Assembly (NCBI RefSeq): GCF_900112355.1
Contig: NZ_FOLM01000009.1
Coordinates: 124,001 to 188,000 of the forward strand
From: Streptomyces aidingensis
GTDB taxonomy: Bacteria > Actinomycetota > Actinomycetes > Streptomycetales > Streptomycetaceae
DNA length: 64,000 bases
Direction of reading: 5' to 3'
Shown: one piece after another, positions 1-8,603 of the stretch
Numbering within the stretch: position 1 is the stretch's first letter
Layout: each line of letters opens with the position of its first letter
Notes under the pieces: model-generated
The model's database searches: none
What the model saw: the letters and a program-made list of their open reading frames with translations, nothing else
What the model was told of the DNA's origin: nothing
Translations under genes and position numbers: made by a program

Positions 1-608
1 GCGTGCTGCTGCCGCTGAAGGCCACCGTGCTCAACCTGCTCAGTCTGAGCGTGATGTTCGGCGCGCTGGTCTGGCTCTTCCAGGACGGCAATCTCTCCGG
101 CCCGCTCGGCTTCACCCCGCTGGGCGCCATCGAGCCGAGCATCCCGGTGCTGATGTTCTGCGTCACCTACGGGCTCTCCATGGACTACGAGGTCTTCCTG
201 CTGTCCCGGATCACCGCCGCCCGCCGGGCCGGCCTGGACACGGCGGCGGCAGTGGGGGAGGGGGTGCGCCGGACCGCGCCGGTGGTCACGGCGGCGGCGG
301 GCATCCTGGCACTGACCTTCGCGGTCTACGCGAGCAGCGGGGTGGTCTTCCTGAAGATGCTGGGCATCGGCACGGCGCTGGTGATCCTGGTGGACGCCAC
401 CCTGATCCGGATGGTGCTGCTGCCGGTCACCATGCGGCTGGCCGGGCGGGCCAACTGGTGGGCGCCCGGGCCGCTGCGCCGGCTGCACGCCCGCTTCGGG
501 CTAGACGAGGGCGGCCCCGGCACGGGGCGGGCCGCCACCGCCGGGGCCGCCGGCGGGCCGGGGCGGGCCCGGCGGGAACCGGCGGGCACCTCCCGGGGCC
601 CGTCCTGA
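1..608 (+). CDS. MmpL/RND-type exporter, C-terminal part (partial)
   Basis: This is the 3' end of a gene that begins before the window; about 201 residues are visible. It has alternating hydrophobic segments and the MMPL family signature around GLSMDYEVFLLSRI, followed by the motif region of the last transmembrane helices. MMPL proteins are proton-driven RND-type exporters of lipids and other hydrophobic molecules in the cytoplasmic membrane. The last 45 residues are a Gly/Ala/Arg-rich cytoplasmic tail of low complexity. The stop codon is followed immediately by a strong hairpin (609-636). The substrate cannot be told from this fragment. Confidence 0.85.
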   Translation, partial: VLLPLKATVLNLLSLSVMFGALVWLFQDGNLSGPLGFTPLGAIEPSIPVLMFCVTYGLSMDYEVFLLSRITAARRAGLDTAAAVGEGVRRTAPVVTAAAGILALTFAVYASSGVVFLKMLGIGTALVILVDATLIRMVLLPVTMRLAGRANWWAPGPLRRLHARFGLDEGGPGTGRAATAGAAGGPGRARREPAGTSRGPS

Positions 609-636
609 CCCGCCCGGGCCCGCTTGCCCGGGCGGG
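609..636 (+). terminator. Hairpin directly after the MmpL stop codon
   Basis: A perfect 11-bp stem (609-619 with 626-636) and a 6-nt loop start at the first base after the TGA. There is no T tract, which is usual for terminators in high-GC actinobacteria. Confidence 0.6.
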
Positions 637-641
637 GCCAG

Positions 642-676
642 GGGGCGGCCGGCCGGGGACCGCGGCCGGCCGCCCC
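642..676. terminator. Second hairpin between convergent genes
   Basis: A perfect 13-bp stem (642-654 with 664-676) and a 9-nt loop lie between the convergent MmpL gene and MFS gene. Being symmetric, it could end transcription from either side. Confidence 0.6.
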
Positions 677-713
677 GGTGCCGGACCGGCCCCCGGCGGC
701 CGGCCGGTGCCGC

Positions 714-1967
714 TCAGGGATCCGCCGGGTGCTCCGCGCCCGGGGCGCCGCTCAGCGAGCCCCGGTTGAGCAGCGCGGTCGCCGCCGCCACGGCGCACAG
801 CAGCGCCACCGTGGTCAGCGCCGCGGCCAGGGTGAGCCACTCGGCCAGAAAGCCGATGGCCACCGGCCCCAGCAGCAGACCGCCGTAGCCGACGGTGGAG
901 GCGGTGGCCACCCCGCTCGGCCCGGCCAGCGCCCCGGCCCGGCCGATGGCGATCGGGAAGATGTTGGCCAGACCGAGGCCGGTGAGCACGAAACCGGCCA
1001 GGGCCGCCCAGACCGTGGGGGCGAGCGAGCCCAGCAGCATGCCCGCGGCCCCGGCCGCGCCGCCGGCCACCAGCGCCCGGGTCTCGCCCAGCCGGGCCAG
1101 CAGGGCCGGGCCGGTGAGCCGTCCCACGGTCATGGCCAGGGCGAACACCGCGTAGCCGAGGGCGGCCGTGCTCGGCGCGGCGCCCAGCGTCTCCCGCAGG
1201 TGCAGCGCGCTCCAGTCGGCCAGCGCGCCCTCGCCGTAGGCGGTGCACAGGGCGATGAAGCCCAGGCCGTGGACGGCGGCCCGGTGCGGCCGGCGGCCGG
1301 GGGCGGCGCCGGCCGGGCGCGGGCCGGCGGACCGGGGGGCGGGCTTCGCCGGCCCGGGCGCCGGGCGGGCCAGCAGCATCCGGCCGGCGAACCCGGCGGT
1401 CAGCAGCCCGGCCAGGGCCAGCAGTCCCAGATGCCGGGCGGCGCTCAGCTCCCCGGCCACCAGGCCGCCGAGTCCGGCCCCGGCCATGCCGCCGAGGCTG
1501 AACGCGGCATGGAAGGCGGGCATCACCGGCCGGCCCAGCGCGGCCACCAGATCCACCGCGGCGCTGTTGGCGGCGACATTGACCGCGCCGAAGCCGACAC
1601 CGAAGACCAGCAGCACCAGGCCCAGGGTGAGCGCCGAGTGGGCGTGGGCGGGCAGGGCGACGGAGAACGCCAGCAGCGCGCCGGCCGCCACGGTGACCGG
1701 ATGGCTGCCGAGGCGCCGGCACAGCAGCCCGGTCAGCGACATGGTGACCACCGCGCCGGCCGACACGCCGAGCAGGGCCAGCCCCAGAGCGCCCGGCGAG
1801 GCGCCGGTCTGCTCCTTGACGGAGGGGATGCGGACCACCCAGCCGGCGAACACGAAGCCGTCCAGGGCGAAGAACGCGGTCAGCGCGGTACGGATACGGT
1901 GCAGGCCATGGTCGCGGCCGTGGCGGCCACGGCGGCCGGGACGGACGGCGGGCTGCCCCGCCTTCAT
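714..1967 (-). CDS. MFS transporter (sugar/fucose-permease type)
   Basis: A 417-residue integral membrane protein with about 12 hydrophobic helices and MFS features, such as GFVFAGWVVRIPSVKEQTGA near the N-terminus and Gly/Ala-rich helices throughout. I chose the ATG at 1967; the open frame runs 30 codons further upstream, but into the divergent ROK gene. Major facilitators move small solutes across the cytoplasmic membrane. The divergent ROK-family regulator, 35 bp away, suggests a sugar or sugar-like substrate and control by that regulator. The substrate and transport direction are not visible in the sequence. Confidence 0.85.
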   Translation of the reverse strand: MKAGQPAVRPGRRGRHGRDHGLHRIRTALTAFFALDGFVFAGWVVRIPSVKEQTGASPGALGLALLGVSAGAVVTMSLTGLLCRRLGSHPVTVAAGALLAFSVALPAHAHSALTLGLVLLVFGVGFGAVNVAANSAAVDLVAALGRPVMPAFHAAFSLGGMAGAGLGGLVAGELSAARHLGLLALAGLLTAGFAGRMLLARPAPGPAKPAPRSAGPRPAGAAPGRRPHRAAVHGLGFIALCTAYGEGALADWSALHLRETLGAAPSTAALGYAVFALAMTVGRLTGPALLARLGETRALVAGGAAGAAGMLLGSLAPTVWAALAGFVLTGLGLANIFPIAIGRAGALAGPSGVATASTVGYGGLLLGPVAIGFLAEWLTLAAALTTVALLCAVAAATALLNRGSLSGAPGAEHPADP

Positions 1968-1988
1968 TTTGTTTATGAGCGGCACAAA
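1968..1988. promoter_or_regulatory. Possible ROK operator between divergent MFS and ROK genes
   Basis: The 35-bp gap is unusually A/T-rich for this genome and has the inverted arms TTTGT (1968-1972) and ACAAA (1984-1988), 11 bp apart. This is a plausible site for the adjacent ROK regulator. The assignment is by position only. Confidence 0.3.
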
Positions 1989-1996
1989 GTAAGAAT
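1969..1996 (+). promoter_or_regulatory. Putative promoter of the ROK regulator, leaderless
   Basis: TTGTTT (1969-1974), a 16-bp spacer and AAGAAT (1991-1996) would place the transcription start at or near the GTG at 2003. It overlaps the inverted repeat, which is compatible with autoregulation. Confidence 0.3.
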
Positions 1997-2002
1997 AGAG
2001 GA

Positions 2003-3214
2003 GTGAGCCAGACGCGCAGCAGAATTGACCGGGGCCGCAACGCACTGGGCCCCGCACTCGAACTCGTCCACACCGGACGGGCCCCCACCCGTGCGGTGCT
2101 CACCACCGAGCTCGGCGTCACCCGCGCCACCGCCGGCGCGGTCGCCGCCGAGCTGCAGACCCTCGGCCTGATCAGGGTGGACTCCCGCCCCGGCGCGGTC
2201 GCCGGATCGCAGGGCCGGCCCTCCCACCGGCTCTCGGTCGCCGACGACGGGCCGGTGGCCCTCGCCGCCCAGGTGCACGCCGACGGCTTCCGCGCCGCCC
2301 TGGTCGGCCTGGGCGGCCGGCTGGTGGCCACCACCCCCGGCTGCATGACCGTGGACGCCGACCCCGCCCAGGTGCTCGGCGAGGTGGTGGCGGCCGGCGC
2401 GGAGCTGCTGCGCCGCACCGGCCGCCGCTGCGTGGGCGCCGGGCTCGCCGTGCCGTCCGCCGTCACCGCACCGGAGGGCACCGCGCTCGCCCCGCTCCAT
2501 CTGGCCTGGGCCGCCGGCGCCCCGGTACGGGAGATCTTCGACCGCTGCCTGGACGAGCGGGGCGTCAAGGTCACCGGGCAGTGCGGCAACGACCTCAACC
2601 TGGCGGCGCTCGCCGAGCACCGGCACGGCGCCGGGCGGGGCGCCCACCATCTGCTGTGCGTGGGCACCGGCCACCGCGGCGTGGGCGGCGCCCTGGTGCT
2701 GGACGGCCGCCTGCACACCGGCAGCGCCGGACTGGCCCTGGAGGTCGGCCATCTCACCGTCGACCCGGCCGGCCGGCCCTGCCACTGCGGCAGCCGCGGC
2801 TGCCTGGACGTGGAGACCGATCCGCTGGCCCTGCTGGAGAACGCCGGCCGGGAGCCCGGCCCCGAGGGCTCACTGCTGGACCAGGCATCCGCCCTGGTGC
2901 GCACCGAGTACGCCACCGATCCGGCGGTCCAGGGCGCGGTCCGGCTGCTGATCGACCGGCTGGGCCTGGGCCTGGCCGGACTGGTGAACATCCTCAACCC
3001 GGACCGGATCATCCTGGGCGGACTGCACCGCGCGCTGCTGGCCGCCGACCCGGAGCGGCTGCGCGCCGTGGTCGCGGACCGCAGCCTGTGGGGCCGCAGC
3101 GGCAGCGTCCCCATCCTGCCCTGCACCCTGGACCACAACAGCCTGGTCGGCGCCGCCGAACTCGCCTGGCAGCCGGTGCTGGACGACCCGCTGAGCGCGC
3201 TGGAGGCGGTCTGA
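2003..3214 (+). CDS. ROK-family transcriptional regulator
   Basis: A 403-residue protein. The N-terminal ~75 residues form a winged helix-turn-helix (TELGVTRATAGAVAAELQTL). The rest is the ROK sugar-kinase-like fold, with the family's zinc-binding cluster CHCGSRGC (C260, C262, C267) preceded by EVGHLTV. ROK repressors such as NagC, Mlc and XylR sense sugars or sugar phosphates and control uptake genes. It is transcribed away from the MFS gene and probably controls it. The GTG at 2003 is preceded immediately by AGAGGA, too close for a normal ribosome binding site, so a leaderless message is possible. Confidence 0.85.
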   Translation: MSQTRSRIDRGRNALGPALELVHTGRAPTRAVLTTELGVTRATAGAVAAELQTLGLIRVDSRPGAVAGSQGRPSHRLSVADDGPVALAAQVHADGFRAALVGLGGRLVATTPGCMTVDADPAQVLGEVVAAGAELLRRTGRRCVGAGLAVPSAVTAPEGTALAPLHLAWAAGAPVREIFDRCLDERGVKVTGQCGNDLNLAALAEHRHGAGRGAHHLLCVGTGHRGVGGALVLDGRLHTGSAGLALEVGHLTVDPAGRPCHCGSRGCLDVETDPLALLENAGREPGPEGSLLDQASALVRTEYATDPAVQGAVRLLIDRLGLGLAGLVNILNPDRIILGGLHRALLAADPERLRAVVADRSLWGRSGSVPILPCTLDHNSLVGAAELAWQPVLDDPLSALEAV

Positions 3215-3362
3215 GCAGCGGATTCGGGGCGGGCCCGCCCGTTTGACAGCCCGGTCGGGCCGGAGCGTACTGGAAGCAGGGGAGCGCCGCACCGGCGGAG
3301 GGCCACCCGGGCCCGGCCGGCCGCCCCGCCGTTCCGCAGGAATCTGTCGCACAGGAACCGTC

Positions 3363-4817
3363 ATGGCACTGCCGGAAGTCACCGTACCCACCGTGCTGGC
3401 CTGGGAGGACGACCCGGGCGAGCCGCCGTCCGACCGGATGCCGATCCACCGTCCCGTCCCCGATCTCGACACCCCGCCGCTGCCCACCGCCATCGCCGGC
3501 CGGGCCCCCGCCCCCGACGGCGGCATGCCCGGCAGCGCCGCCTTCCGCTACTGGACCGCGGCCGACGCGCTCAGCCGCGGCTCGGCCGTCTGGGGCCCGC
3601 TGATGCCCCCCGGCACCACCTGGCACCGGACCGTCGGCCCGAAGCTCACCGTCCGGCTGGACGAGGGCGAGGACCTCAACGCCTACTACGACCGCCGCTC
3701 GCTGTCGTTCTTCCACACCACCGTGGCCGGGGTGGAGGTCTACAGCGGCGAGAGCGCCGAGGTGGTCGCCCACGAACTGGGCCACGCCGTGCTGGACGCG
3801 CTGCGCCCGCAGCTGTGGAACGTGGCCAGCGCCGAGGCGGAGGCGCTGCACGAGTCGTTCGGCGACATCAGCGCGCTGCTGGCCGCGCTCCGCCTGGAGT
3901 CCGTGCGCAGCGCCGTGCTGGCCGAGACGCGCGGCTTTGTGGAGGCGTCCTCGCGGGCCTCCCGGATCGCCGAGCAGCTCGGCTGGGCACTGCGCCAGCG
4001 CAACGCCAACGGGGTGGACGCCAACGCCCTGCGCGAGGCGTCCAACCGGCACTTCTACCGGGACCCCGTGCATCTGCCGCCGTCCGCCCCGGCCACCGAG
4101 CTGTCCAGCGAGCCGCACTCCTTCTCCCGCGTGTTCACCGGCGCCTTTCTGAAGATCATCGCCGGGATCTTCCAGCAGCAGCCCGTGCGGGACTCCGAGG
4201 CGCTCGCCCGGGCCGCCGGGATCTCGGCCGTGCTGCTGGCCGACGCGGTGCTGGCGGCGCCCGTGGTCACCGGCTACTACGCCCAGCTGGCCGCCCATAT
4301 GATCGCCGCCGACCAGGAACTGCACGGCGGGGAGCACGGGCAGGCGCTGCGCTCGGCGTTCGTCCGGCACGGGATCATCTCGCTCGCCGGGGCCACCTCG
4401 CTGACCGGTGAGGCCCTGCGCGAGCACGGCCGGGGCATCGCGGAGAGCGGCGGGCCGGGACCCGCCGCCGGGGAGGAACTCAGCGACCTCACCATCCCGG
4501 GCGATGTCTACGGCCTGGTGGACGGGGTCGCCGTCACCATGCCCACCGAGCAGACCCGGTTCGCGGTGGCCGGCTCCGATCCGGCCGGCGGCGCGCTGGA
4601 GCCCGCCGGTCCCCGGCAGGCCGCCATGGCCTACATCGAGGATCTGTTCCGCCGCAGCCGGATCGGGGTGAACGAAGAACTGCGTGCCGAGACCTCGGTC
4701 GTCGCCGACGACCGGCGCACCCGCACCCATGAGATCGTCCGCACCGACCGCGGCGACGGCCTGCAACTGCTGCGCCGCCGCTTCGCCGCCCGGCCGGCCC
4801 GCGCGACGGTGCCATGA
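3363..4817 (+). CDS. Putative zinc metalloprotease (gluzincin, M4-like)
   Basis: A 484-residue protein with HELGH (H137, E138, H141) and, about 22 residues on, an ALHESFGDI segment whose E164 fits the third zinc ligand of gluzincins. Thermolysin (M4) proteins have a comparable NESFSDI segment. There is no signal peptide and no obvious propeptide, so it looks cytoplasmic or exported by another route. The ATG at 3363 is preferred over an upstream in-frame start because homology-like sequence begins there. It overlaps the next small gene by 4 bp (ATGA), so the two are probably translated together. It is not a classical M4 enzyme, and substrate and activity are unknown. Confidence 0.65.
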   Translation: MALPEVTVPTVLAWEDDPGEPPSDRMPIHRPVPDLDTPPLPTAIAGRAPAPDGGMPGSAAFRYWTAADALSRGSAVWGPLMPPGTTWHRTVGPKLTVRLDEGEDLNAYYDRRSLSFFHTTVAGVEVYSGESAEVVAHELGHAVLDALRPQLWNVASAEAEALHESFGDISALLAALRLESVRSAVLAETRGFVEASSRASRIAEQLGWALRQRNANGVDANALREASNRHFYRDPVHLPPSAPATELSSEPHSFSRVFTGAFLKIIAGIFQQQPVRDSEALARAAGISAVLLADAVLAAPVVTGYYAQLAAHMIAADQELHGGEHGQALRSAFVRHGIISLAGATSLTGEALREHGRGIAESGGPGPAAGEELSDLTIPGDVYGLVDGVAVTMPTEQTRFAVAGSDPAGGALEPAGPRQAAMAYIEDLFRRSRIGVNEELRAETSVVADDRRTRTHEIVRTDRGDGLQLLRRRFAARPARATVP

Positions 4818-5035
4818 GCGGCCCCGGAGCGGACGACCCCCGGGAGCGGCGGCCGGACCCCGAGGCCGGGCTGGAGGCCGAGCGGGAGCGCCGGGCCCGG
4901 GAGAAGTTCATCGCCGATCTGCTGGCCCGCGGCCAGGCGGTGTTCGAGGGCGAGGAACCGACCACGCGGACCACCCACATCATCGTCCGGGAGGAGGACG
5001 GCACCCTCACGGTGCGTCGTCTGCGCTTTCACTGA
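4814..5035 (+). CDS. Small charged protein coupled to the metalloprotease
   Basis: A 73-residue hydrophilic protein. An acidic/basic helical first half (AERERRAREKFIADLLARG) is followed by a short beta-rich C-terminus ending in RRLRF. It overlaps the metalloprotease gene by 4 bp, which implies translational coupling and perhaps a shared function such as inhibitor, adaptor or chaperone; this is inference. The 3' end overlaps the convergent polymerase gene by 29 bp. I do not recognise a family. Confidence 0.65.
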   Translation: MSGPGADDPRERRPDPEAGLEAERERRAREKFIADLLARGQAVFEGEEPTTRTTHIIVREEDGTLTVRRLRFH

Positions 5036-6716
5036 GGCCGGGTCCGGCGTCCGCATAGCAGCGGACCGTGTGGACGGTGAACGGGAAACGGACCGGGGTC
5101 TCCCCGAAGGCGATCCGGCCCGCCTCCTCCCCGGCCGCGCGCACCGCGGCGGCCACCTCCTCGGTCTCCCGCTCCGGGCAGTGCACGATCACCTCGTCGT
5201 GCTGGAAGAACACCAGTTCGGCCGCGAGGCCCCGGCGGTGCAGCGCGGCGCGCAGCGCGGCCAGCATCAGCAGCGCCCACTCGGCGGCGCTGCCCTGGAC
5301 CACGAAATTCCGGGTGAACCGGCCGCGCGCCCGCGCCGCCGCGCCCTCCCGGCCCGCGCCGTCCGCCCCCGCGCCCTCCGCCCCGGCGCCGTCCGCCCAG
5401 GGCGGGCAGGTGCGGCCGAGATGGGTGCGGACCAGCCGGCCGCGCTCCCCGGCCCGGGCCGCCTCGTCCACATACGCCACCGCGGCCGGGAACCGCCGCC
5501 GCAGCGCCGCGAGACGGCGCAGCCCGTCCCCCGAGGTCTGGCCGTAGACGGCGCCCAGCACCGCCAGCTTGGCCTGCGCCCGGTCGCCCGCGAAGCCGCG
5601 GTCCGCCGCCGCCGCGTACAGATCGCCCGGATCGGCGGCCACCGTCATCAGCGCCGGATCCCGCGAGACGGCGGCCAGCACCCGCGGTTCGAGCTGGTCC
5701 GCGTCGGCCACCACCAGCCGCCGGCCCGGATCGGCCACCACCGCCCGGCGGATCACCCGCGGGATCTGCAGCGCGCCGCCGCCGTGCGTGGTCCACCGGC
5801 CCGAGGCCGCCCCGCCGGGCAGATACACCGGCCGGAATCGGCCCTCCCGCACCCAGGTGCGCAGCCAGGACCGGCCGTGCGCGGTGTGGATGCGGTAGAG
5901 CTTCTTGTACTCCAGCAGGGGCGCCACCGCCGGATGGTCGATCTGCCGCAGCTCCCAGGAGCGGGTGCTGGCCGGCGCGAAGCCGGCCCGCCGGAACGCC
6001 GCCGTCACCTCGGCCGGCAGATCCGGCCGCACCGGGGCGCCGAACGCCCGGGAGACCTCCTCGGCCAGCTCCGCCAGCCGCCGGGGCTCCAGATCCTCCC
6101 GGCCGCCGGCGTACCGCTCGCCGAGCAGCTCGTCCAGCAGCCGCCGGTGCAGATCGGCCCGCCAGGGCAGCCCGGCCCGGCTCATCTCGGCCGCCACCAG
6201 GGTGCCCGCCGACTCGGCCGCCAGCAGCAGCCGCATCCGCTCCGGATGCCGGACGGCGGCGGTGCGGGCGACCTGGCCGGCGTACACCTCCAGCAGCGCC
6301 CGGAGCGGGTCCGTGCCCGGCGGCAGCGGCACCCCGGGCTCCGGATCGAACAGCGAGCCCTGCTGCTCCGGCTCCACCGCCCGCGGCGGCGGATCCTCCG
6401 GCACCGGCAGCCGGCGCAGCCGGGCCAGGGCGGCGGGCAGCGAGCGGGGCGCGCCGTGCGCGCCCTCGTAACCGAGCAGGATCGCCTCGGCGGCCTCCAC
6501 GTCGTAGCAGCGCGCCACCCACCGACCGGCGTCCAGCAGCCGCGGACGGAGCGCGGCCGAGGACCGCCACACCCAGCGCTCGGCCTCCGGCCGGGCCCGC
6601 ACCGCCGCACCGGGCCCGGCGTGCGACTCCGCCGGGCCGGCCGGGCGCCCGGCCGCGTCCAGCGGACAGATCCGGACCTCCCCGCCCGGATACTCCGCCA
6701 TCGCCCACCTGCCCAT
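5007..6716 (-). CDS. Stand-alone family A DNA polymerase (3'-5' exonuclease/polymerase type)
   Basis: A 569-residue protein related to the Klenow-like half of DNA polymerase I. Motif A appears as VVADADQLEPRVLAA, motif B as QAKLAVLGAVYGQTSG, and motif C as FFQHDEVIVH, with the catalytic Asp of motif C present. No 5' nuclease domain is present, and the N-terminal ~250 residues do not show a clear DxE exonuclease motif. Actinobacteria carry such a gene in addition to full-length polA, often annotated as bifunctional 3'-5' exonuclease/DNA polymerase. I chose the ATG at 6716 (MGRWAMAEYPGG); 6701 is a possible alternative. The probable role is translesion or repair synthesis, inferred. Confidence 0.8.
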   Translation of the reverse strand: MGRWAMAEYPGGEVRICPLDAAGRPAGPAESHAGPGAAVRARPEAERWVWRSSAALRPRLLDAGRWVARCYDVEAAEAILLGYEGAHGAPRSLPAALARLRRLPVPEDPPPRAVEPEQQGSLFDPEPGVPLPPGTDPLRALLEVYAGQVARTAAVRHPERMRLLLAAESAGTLVAAEMSRAGLPWRADLHRRLLDELLGERYAGGREDLEPRRLAELAEEVSRAFGAPVRPDLPAEVTAAFRRAGFAPASTRSWELRQIDHPAVAPLLEYKKLYRIHTAHGRSWLRTWVREGRFRPVYLPGGAASGRWTTHGGGALQIPRVIRRAVVADPGRRLVVADADQLEPRVLAAVSRDPALMTVAADPGDLYAAAADRGFAGDRAQAKLAVLGAVYGQTSGDGLRRLAALRRRFPAAVAYVDEAARAGERGRLVRTHLGRTCPPWADGAGAEGAGADGAGREGAAARARGRFTRNFVVQGSAAEWALLMLAALRAALHRRGLAAELVFFQHDEVIVHCPERETEEVAAAVRAAGEEAGRIAFGETPVRFPFTVHTVRCYADAGPGLSESADDAP

Positions 6717-6758
6717 GCGCCGGATTCTTGCACCCGCCACCGACACCGGGCCCGGTGG

Positions 6759-7304
6759 TCAGGCGGGCTGACCGGCCCGGGAGGTGCTGGTGGTGCCCGC
6801 CCCGCCCCGCATCCGCCCCGCCCGGTGCTGCCGCCGGGGTGCCGCGGCGGCGGGCACCGGGGCCCGGTGCGGGCCCTCCCGCGGCTCCGCCGGCCGGCCG
6901 TCCGCCGGCAGGGTGAACCAGACGCTCTTGCCGCTGTGGTCGGCGCGCAGCCGCATCCCCCAGTCGGCGCTGACCGCCTGCACCAGCGCCAGCCCGCGCC
7001 CGCTGGTGGCCATCCCGCCGGGGCTGCGCACCTGGGGCAGGTGCGGATCGTGGTCGTGCACCGAGACCGTCAGCCGGTCGCGCAGCAGCACCAGCTCCAC
7101 CGTGCAGTGCTTGTCCGCGCCGGCATGGCGGTGGATGTTGGCCAGCAGCTCGGTCAGCCCGAGCGCCGCCCGGTCGGTGAGGTGCGGCACCCCCCAGTAG
7201 CGGAGCTGGGCGGTGACGATGCGGCGCACCTGTCCGATGCGCGACGGCAGGGCCTGGAACTCCACGGCACAGTGCCGGCTCGGGTTCTCCGGAGAACTGG
7301 TCAC
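6759..7304 (-). CDS. RsbW-like ATP-binding protein (anti-sigma-factor kinase fold)
   Basis: A 181-residue protein with a HATPase_c_2 domain. It has an N-box in ALGLTELLANIHRHAG, a G1-like segment VHDHDPHLP, and a G2 box TSGRGLALVQ. Many small proteins of this kind in streptomycetes act as anti-sigma or partner-switching kinases together with PP2C phosphatases and STAS antagonists. The C-terminal ~45 residues are Pro/Arg-rich and probably disordered. The start is GTG at 7304, with GGGAG about 10 nt upstream. No sigma factor or STAS gene is adjacent, so its partner is elsewhere. Confidence 0.75.
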   Translation of the reverse strand: MTSSPENPSRHCAVEFQALPSRIGQVRRIVTAQLRYWGVPHLTDRAALGLTELLANIHRHAGADKHCTVELVLLRDRLTVSVHDHDPHLPQVRSPGGMATSGRGLALVQAVSADWGMRLRADHSGKSVWFTLPADGRPAEPREGPHRAPVPAAAAPRRQHRAGRMRGGAGTTSTSRAGQPA

Positions 7305-7430
7305 GGCAAGCGACTCCCTGCGGCGGCTCGACGGTGAGTGGTGACGGGAGCGTGGGACATCCGACAGGCGGACCGGATGCCAGTGTGTTGCCGGTCACAC
7401 TGCGCCGCAAGCCGGACACGTGGGGCGGCC

Positions 7431-7436
7431 TATCAT
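7431..7436 (+). promoter_or_regulatory. -10 box for the Cds1-like gene, leaderless
   Basis: TATCAT lies 6 nt before the GTG at 7443, and there is no ribosome binding site between them. No convincing -35 box is visible. Confidence 0.4.
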
Positions 7437-7442
7437 CACCGG

Positions 7443-8582
7443 GTGAGCAGTGAGATCGAGCCATCCGTCCGCGCCGGCACCATGCTGCCCACCCTGGATG
7501 TGGACCGCAGCGACCCGGAGTACCGTGCCTGGCTGCGCGAGGCGGTACGGCTGGTGCAGGCCGACGCCAACCGCAGCGCCGACACCCATCTGCTGCGCTT
7601 CCCGCTGCCCCCGGACTGGGAGATCGACCTCTATCTGAAGGACGAGTCCACCCATCCCACCGGCAGCCTGAAGCACCGGCTGGCCCGCTCGCTCTTCCTG
7701 TACGGCCTGTGCAACGGCTGGATCCGCCCCGGCCGCCCGGTGATCGAGGCCTCCAGCGGCTCCACCGCCGTCTCCGAGGCGTACTTCGCCGCCCTGATCG
7801 GGCTGCCCTTCATCGCCGTGATGCCGCGCTCCACCAGCCGGGAGAAGACCCGGCTGATCGAGTTCCACGGCGGACGCTGCCATCTCGTCGACGATCCGCG
7901 CAGCGTCTACCGGGAGGCGGCCCGGCTGGCCGAGGAGACCGGCGGCCACTACCTGGACCAGTTCACCTACGCCGAGCGGGCCACCGACTGGCGCGGCAAC
8001 AACAACATCGCCATGTCGATCTATCAGCAGCTCCGGCTGGAACGCCACCCCGAGCCCGCCTGGATCGTGGCCACCGCCGGCACCGGCGGCACCTCGGCCA
8101 CCATCGGCCGCTATGTGCGCTACCTCCAGCACGACACCCGGGTCTGCGTGGCCGACCCGGAGAACTCCTGCTTCTTCGACGGCTGGGTGCGCGGCGACCC
8201 GAACGCCACCTGCGAGGGCGGCTCCCGGATCGAGGGCATCGGGCGCCCGCGCATGGAGCCCAGCTTCGTGCCCGGCGCCATCGACCGGATGATGAAGGTG
8301 CCCGACGCCGCCGGCGTGGCCGCCGCCCGCGCCCTGGAGCGGGCGATCGGCCGCCGGGCCGGCGCCTCCACCGGCACCGGACTGTGGGCGGCGCTGCGCA
8401 TCGTCGGCGAGATGCGCGCCCGGGGCGGCCGCGGCTCGGTGGTCACCCTGATCTGCGACTCCGGCGACCGCTATCCGGAGACGTACTACTCCGACGACTG
8501 GCTGGCCGCCGAAGGACTGGACACCGCCCCCTACACCGCGGCGCTCGACACCTTCCTGGCCACCGGCCGCTGGCCCGGATAG
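7443..8582 (+). CDS. PLP-dependent cysteine desulfhydrase/synthase-family enzyme (Cds1-like)
   Basis: A 379-residue fold-type II PLP enzyme. The Schiff-base lysine is in [12 protein letters not shown] (K77), the substrate-carboxylate loop is [11 protein letters not shown], and the phosphate-binding Gly-rich loop is [12 protein letters not shown]. It best resembles the Mycobacterium Cds1 group, which breaks cysteine down to pyruvate, ammonia and sulfide, rather than the shorter CysK/CysM synthases. The upstream in-frame codons from 7338 look non-coding, so I use the GTG at 7443. It is convergent with the DeoR gene, with 21 bp between them. Cysteine as substrate is inferred from family resemblance. 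Confidence 0.75.
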   Translation: MSSEIEPSVRAGTMLPTLDVDRSDPEYRAWLREAVRLVQADANRSADTHLLRFPLPPDWEIDLYLKDESTHPTGSLKHRLARSLFLYGLCNGWIRPGRPVIEASSGSTAVSEAYFAALIGLPFIAVMPRSTSREKTRLIEFHGGRCHLVDDPRSVYREAARLAEETGGHYLDQFTYAERATDWRGNNNIAMSIYQQLRLERHPEPAWIVATAGTGGTSATIGRYVRYLQHDTRVCVADPENSCFFDGWVRGDPNATCEGGSRIEGIGRPRMEPSFVPGAIDRMMKVPDAAGVAAARALERAIGRRAGASTGTGLWAALRIVGEMRARGGRGSVVTLICDSGDRYPETYYSDDWLAAEGLDTAPYTAALDTFLATGRWPG

Positions 8583-8603
8583 GCCGCCGGCCGGTGCGGG
8601 CGG

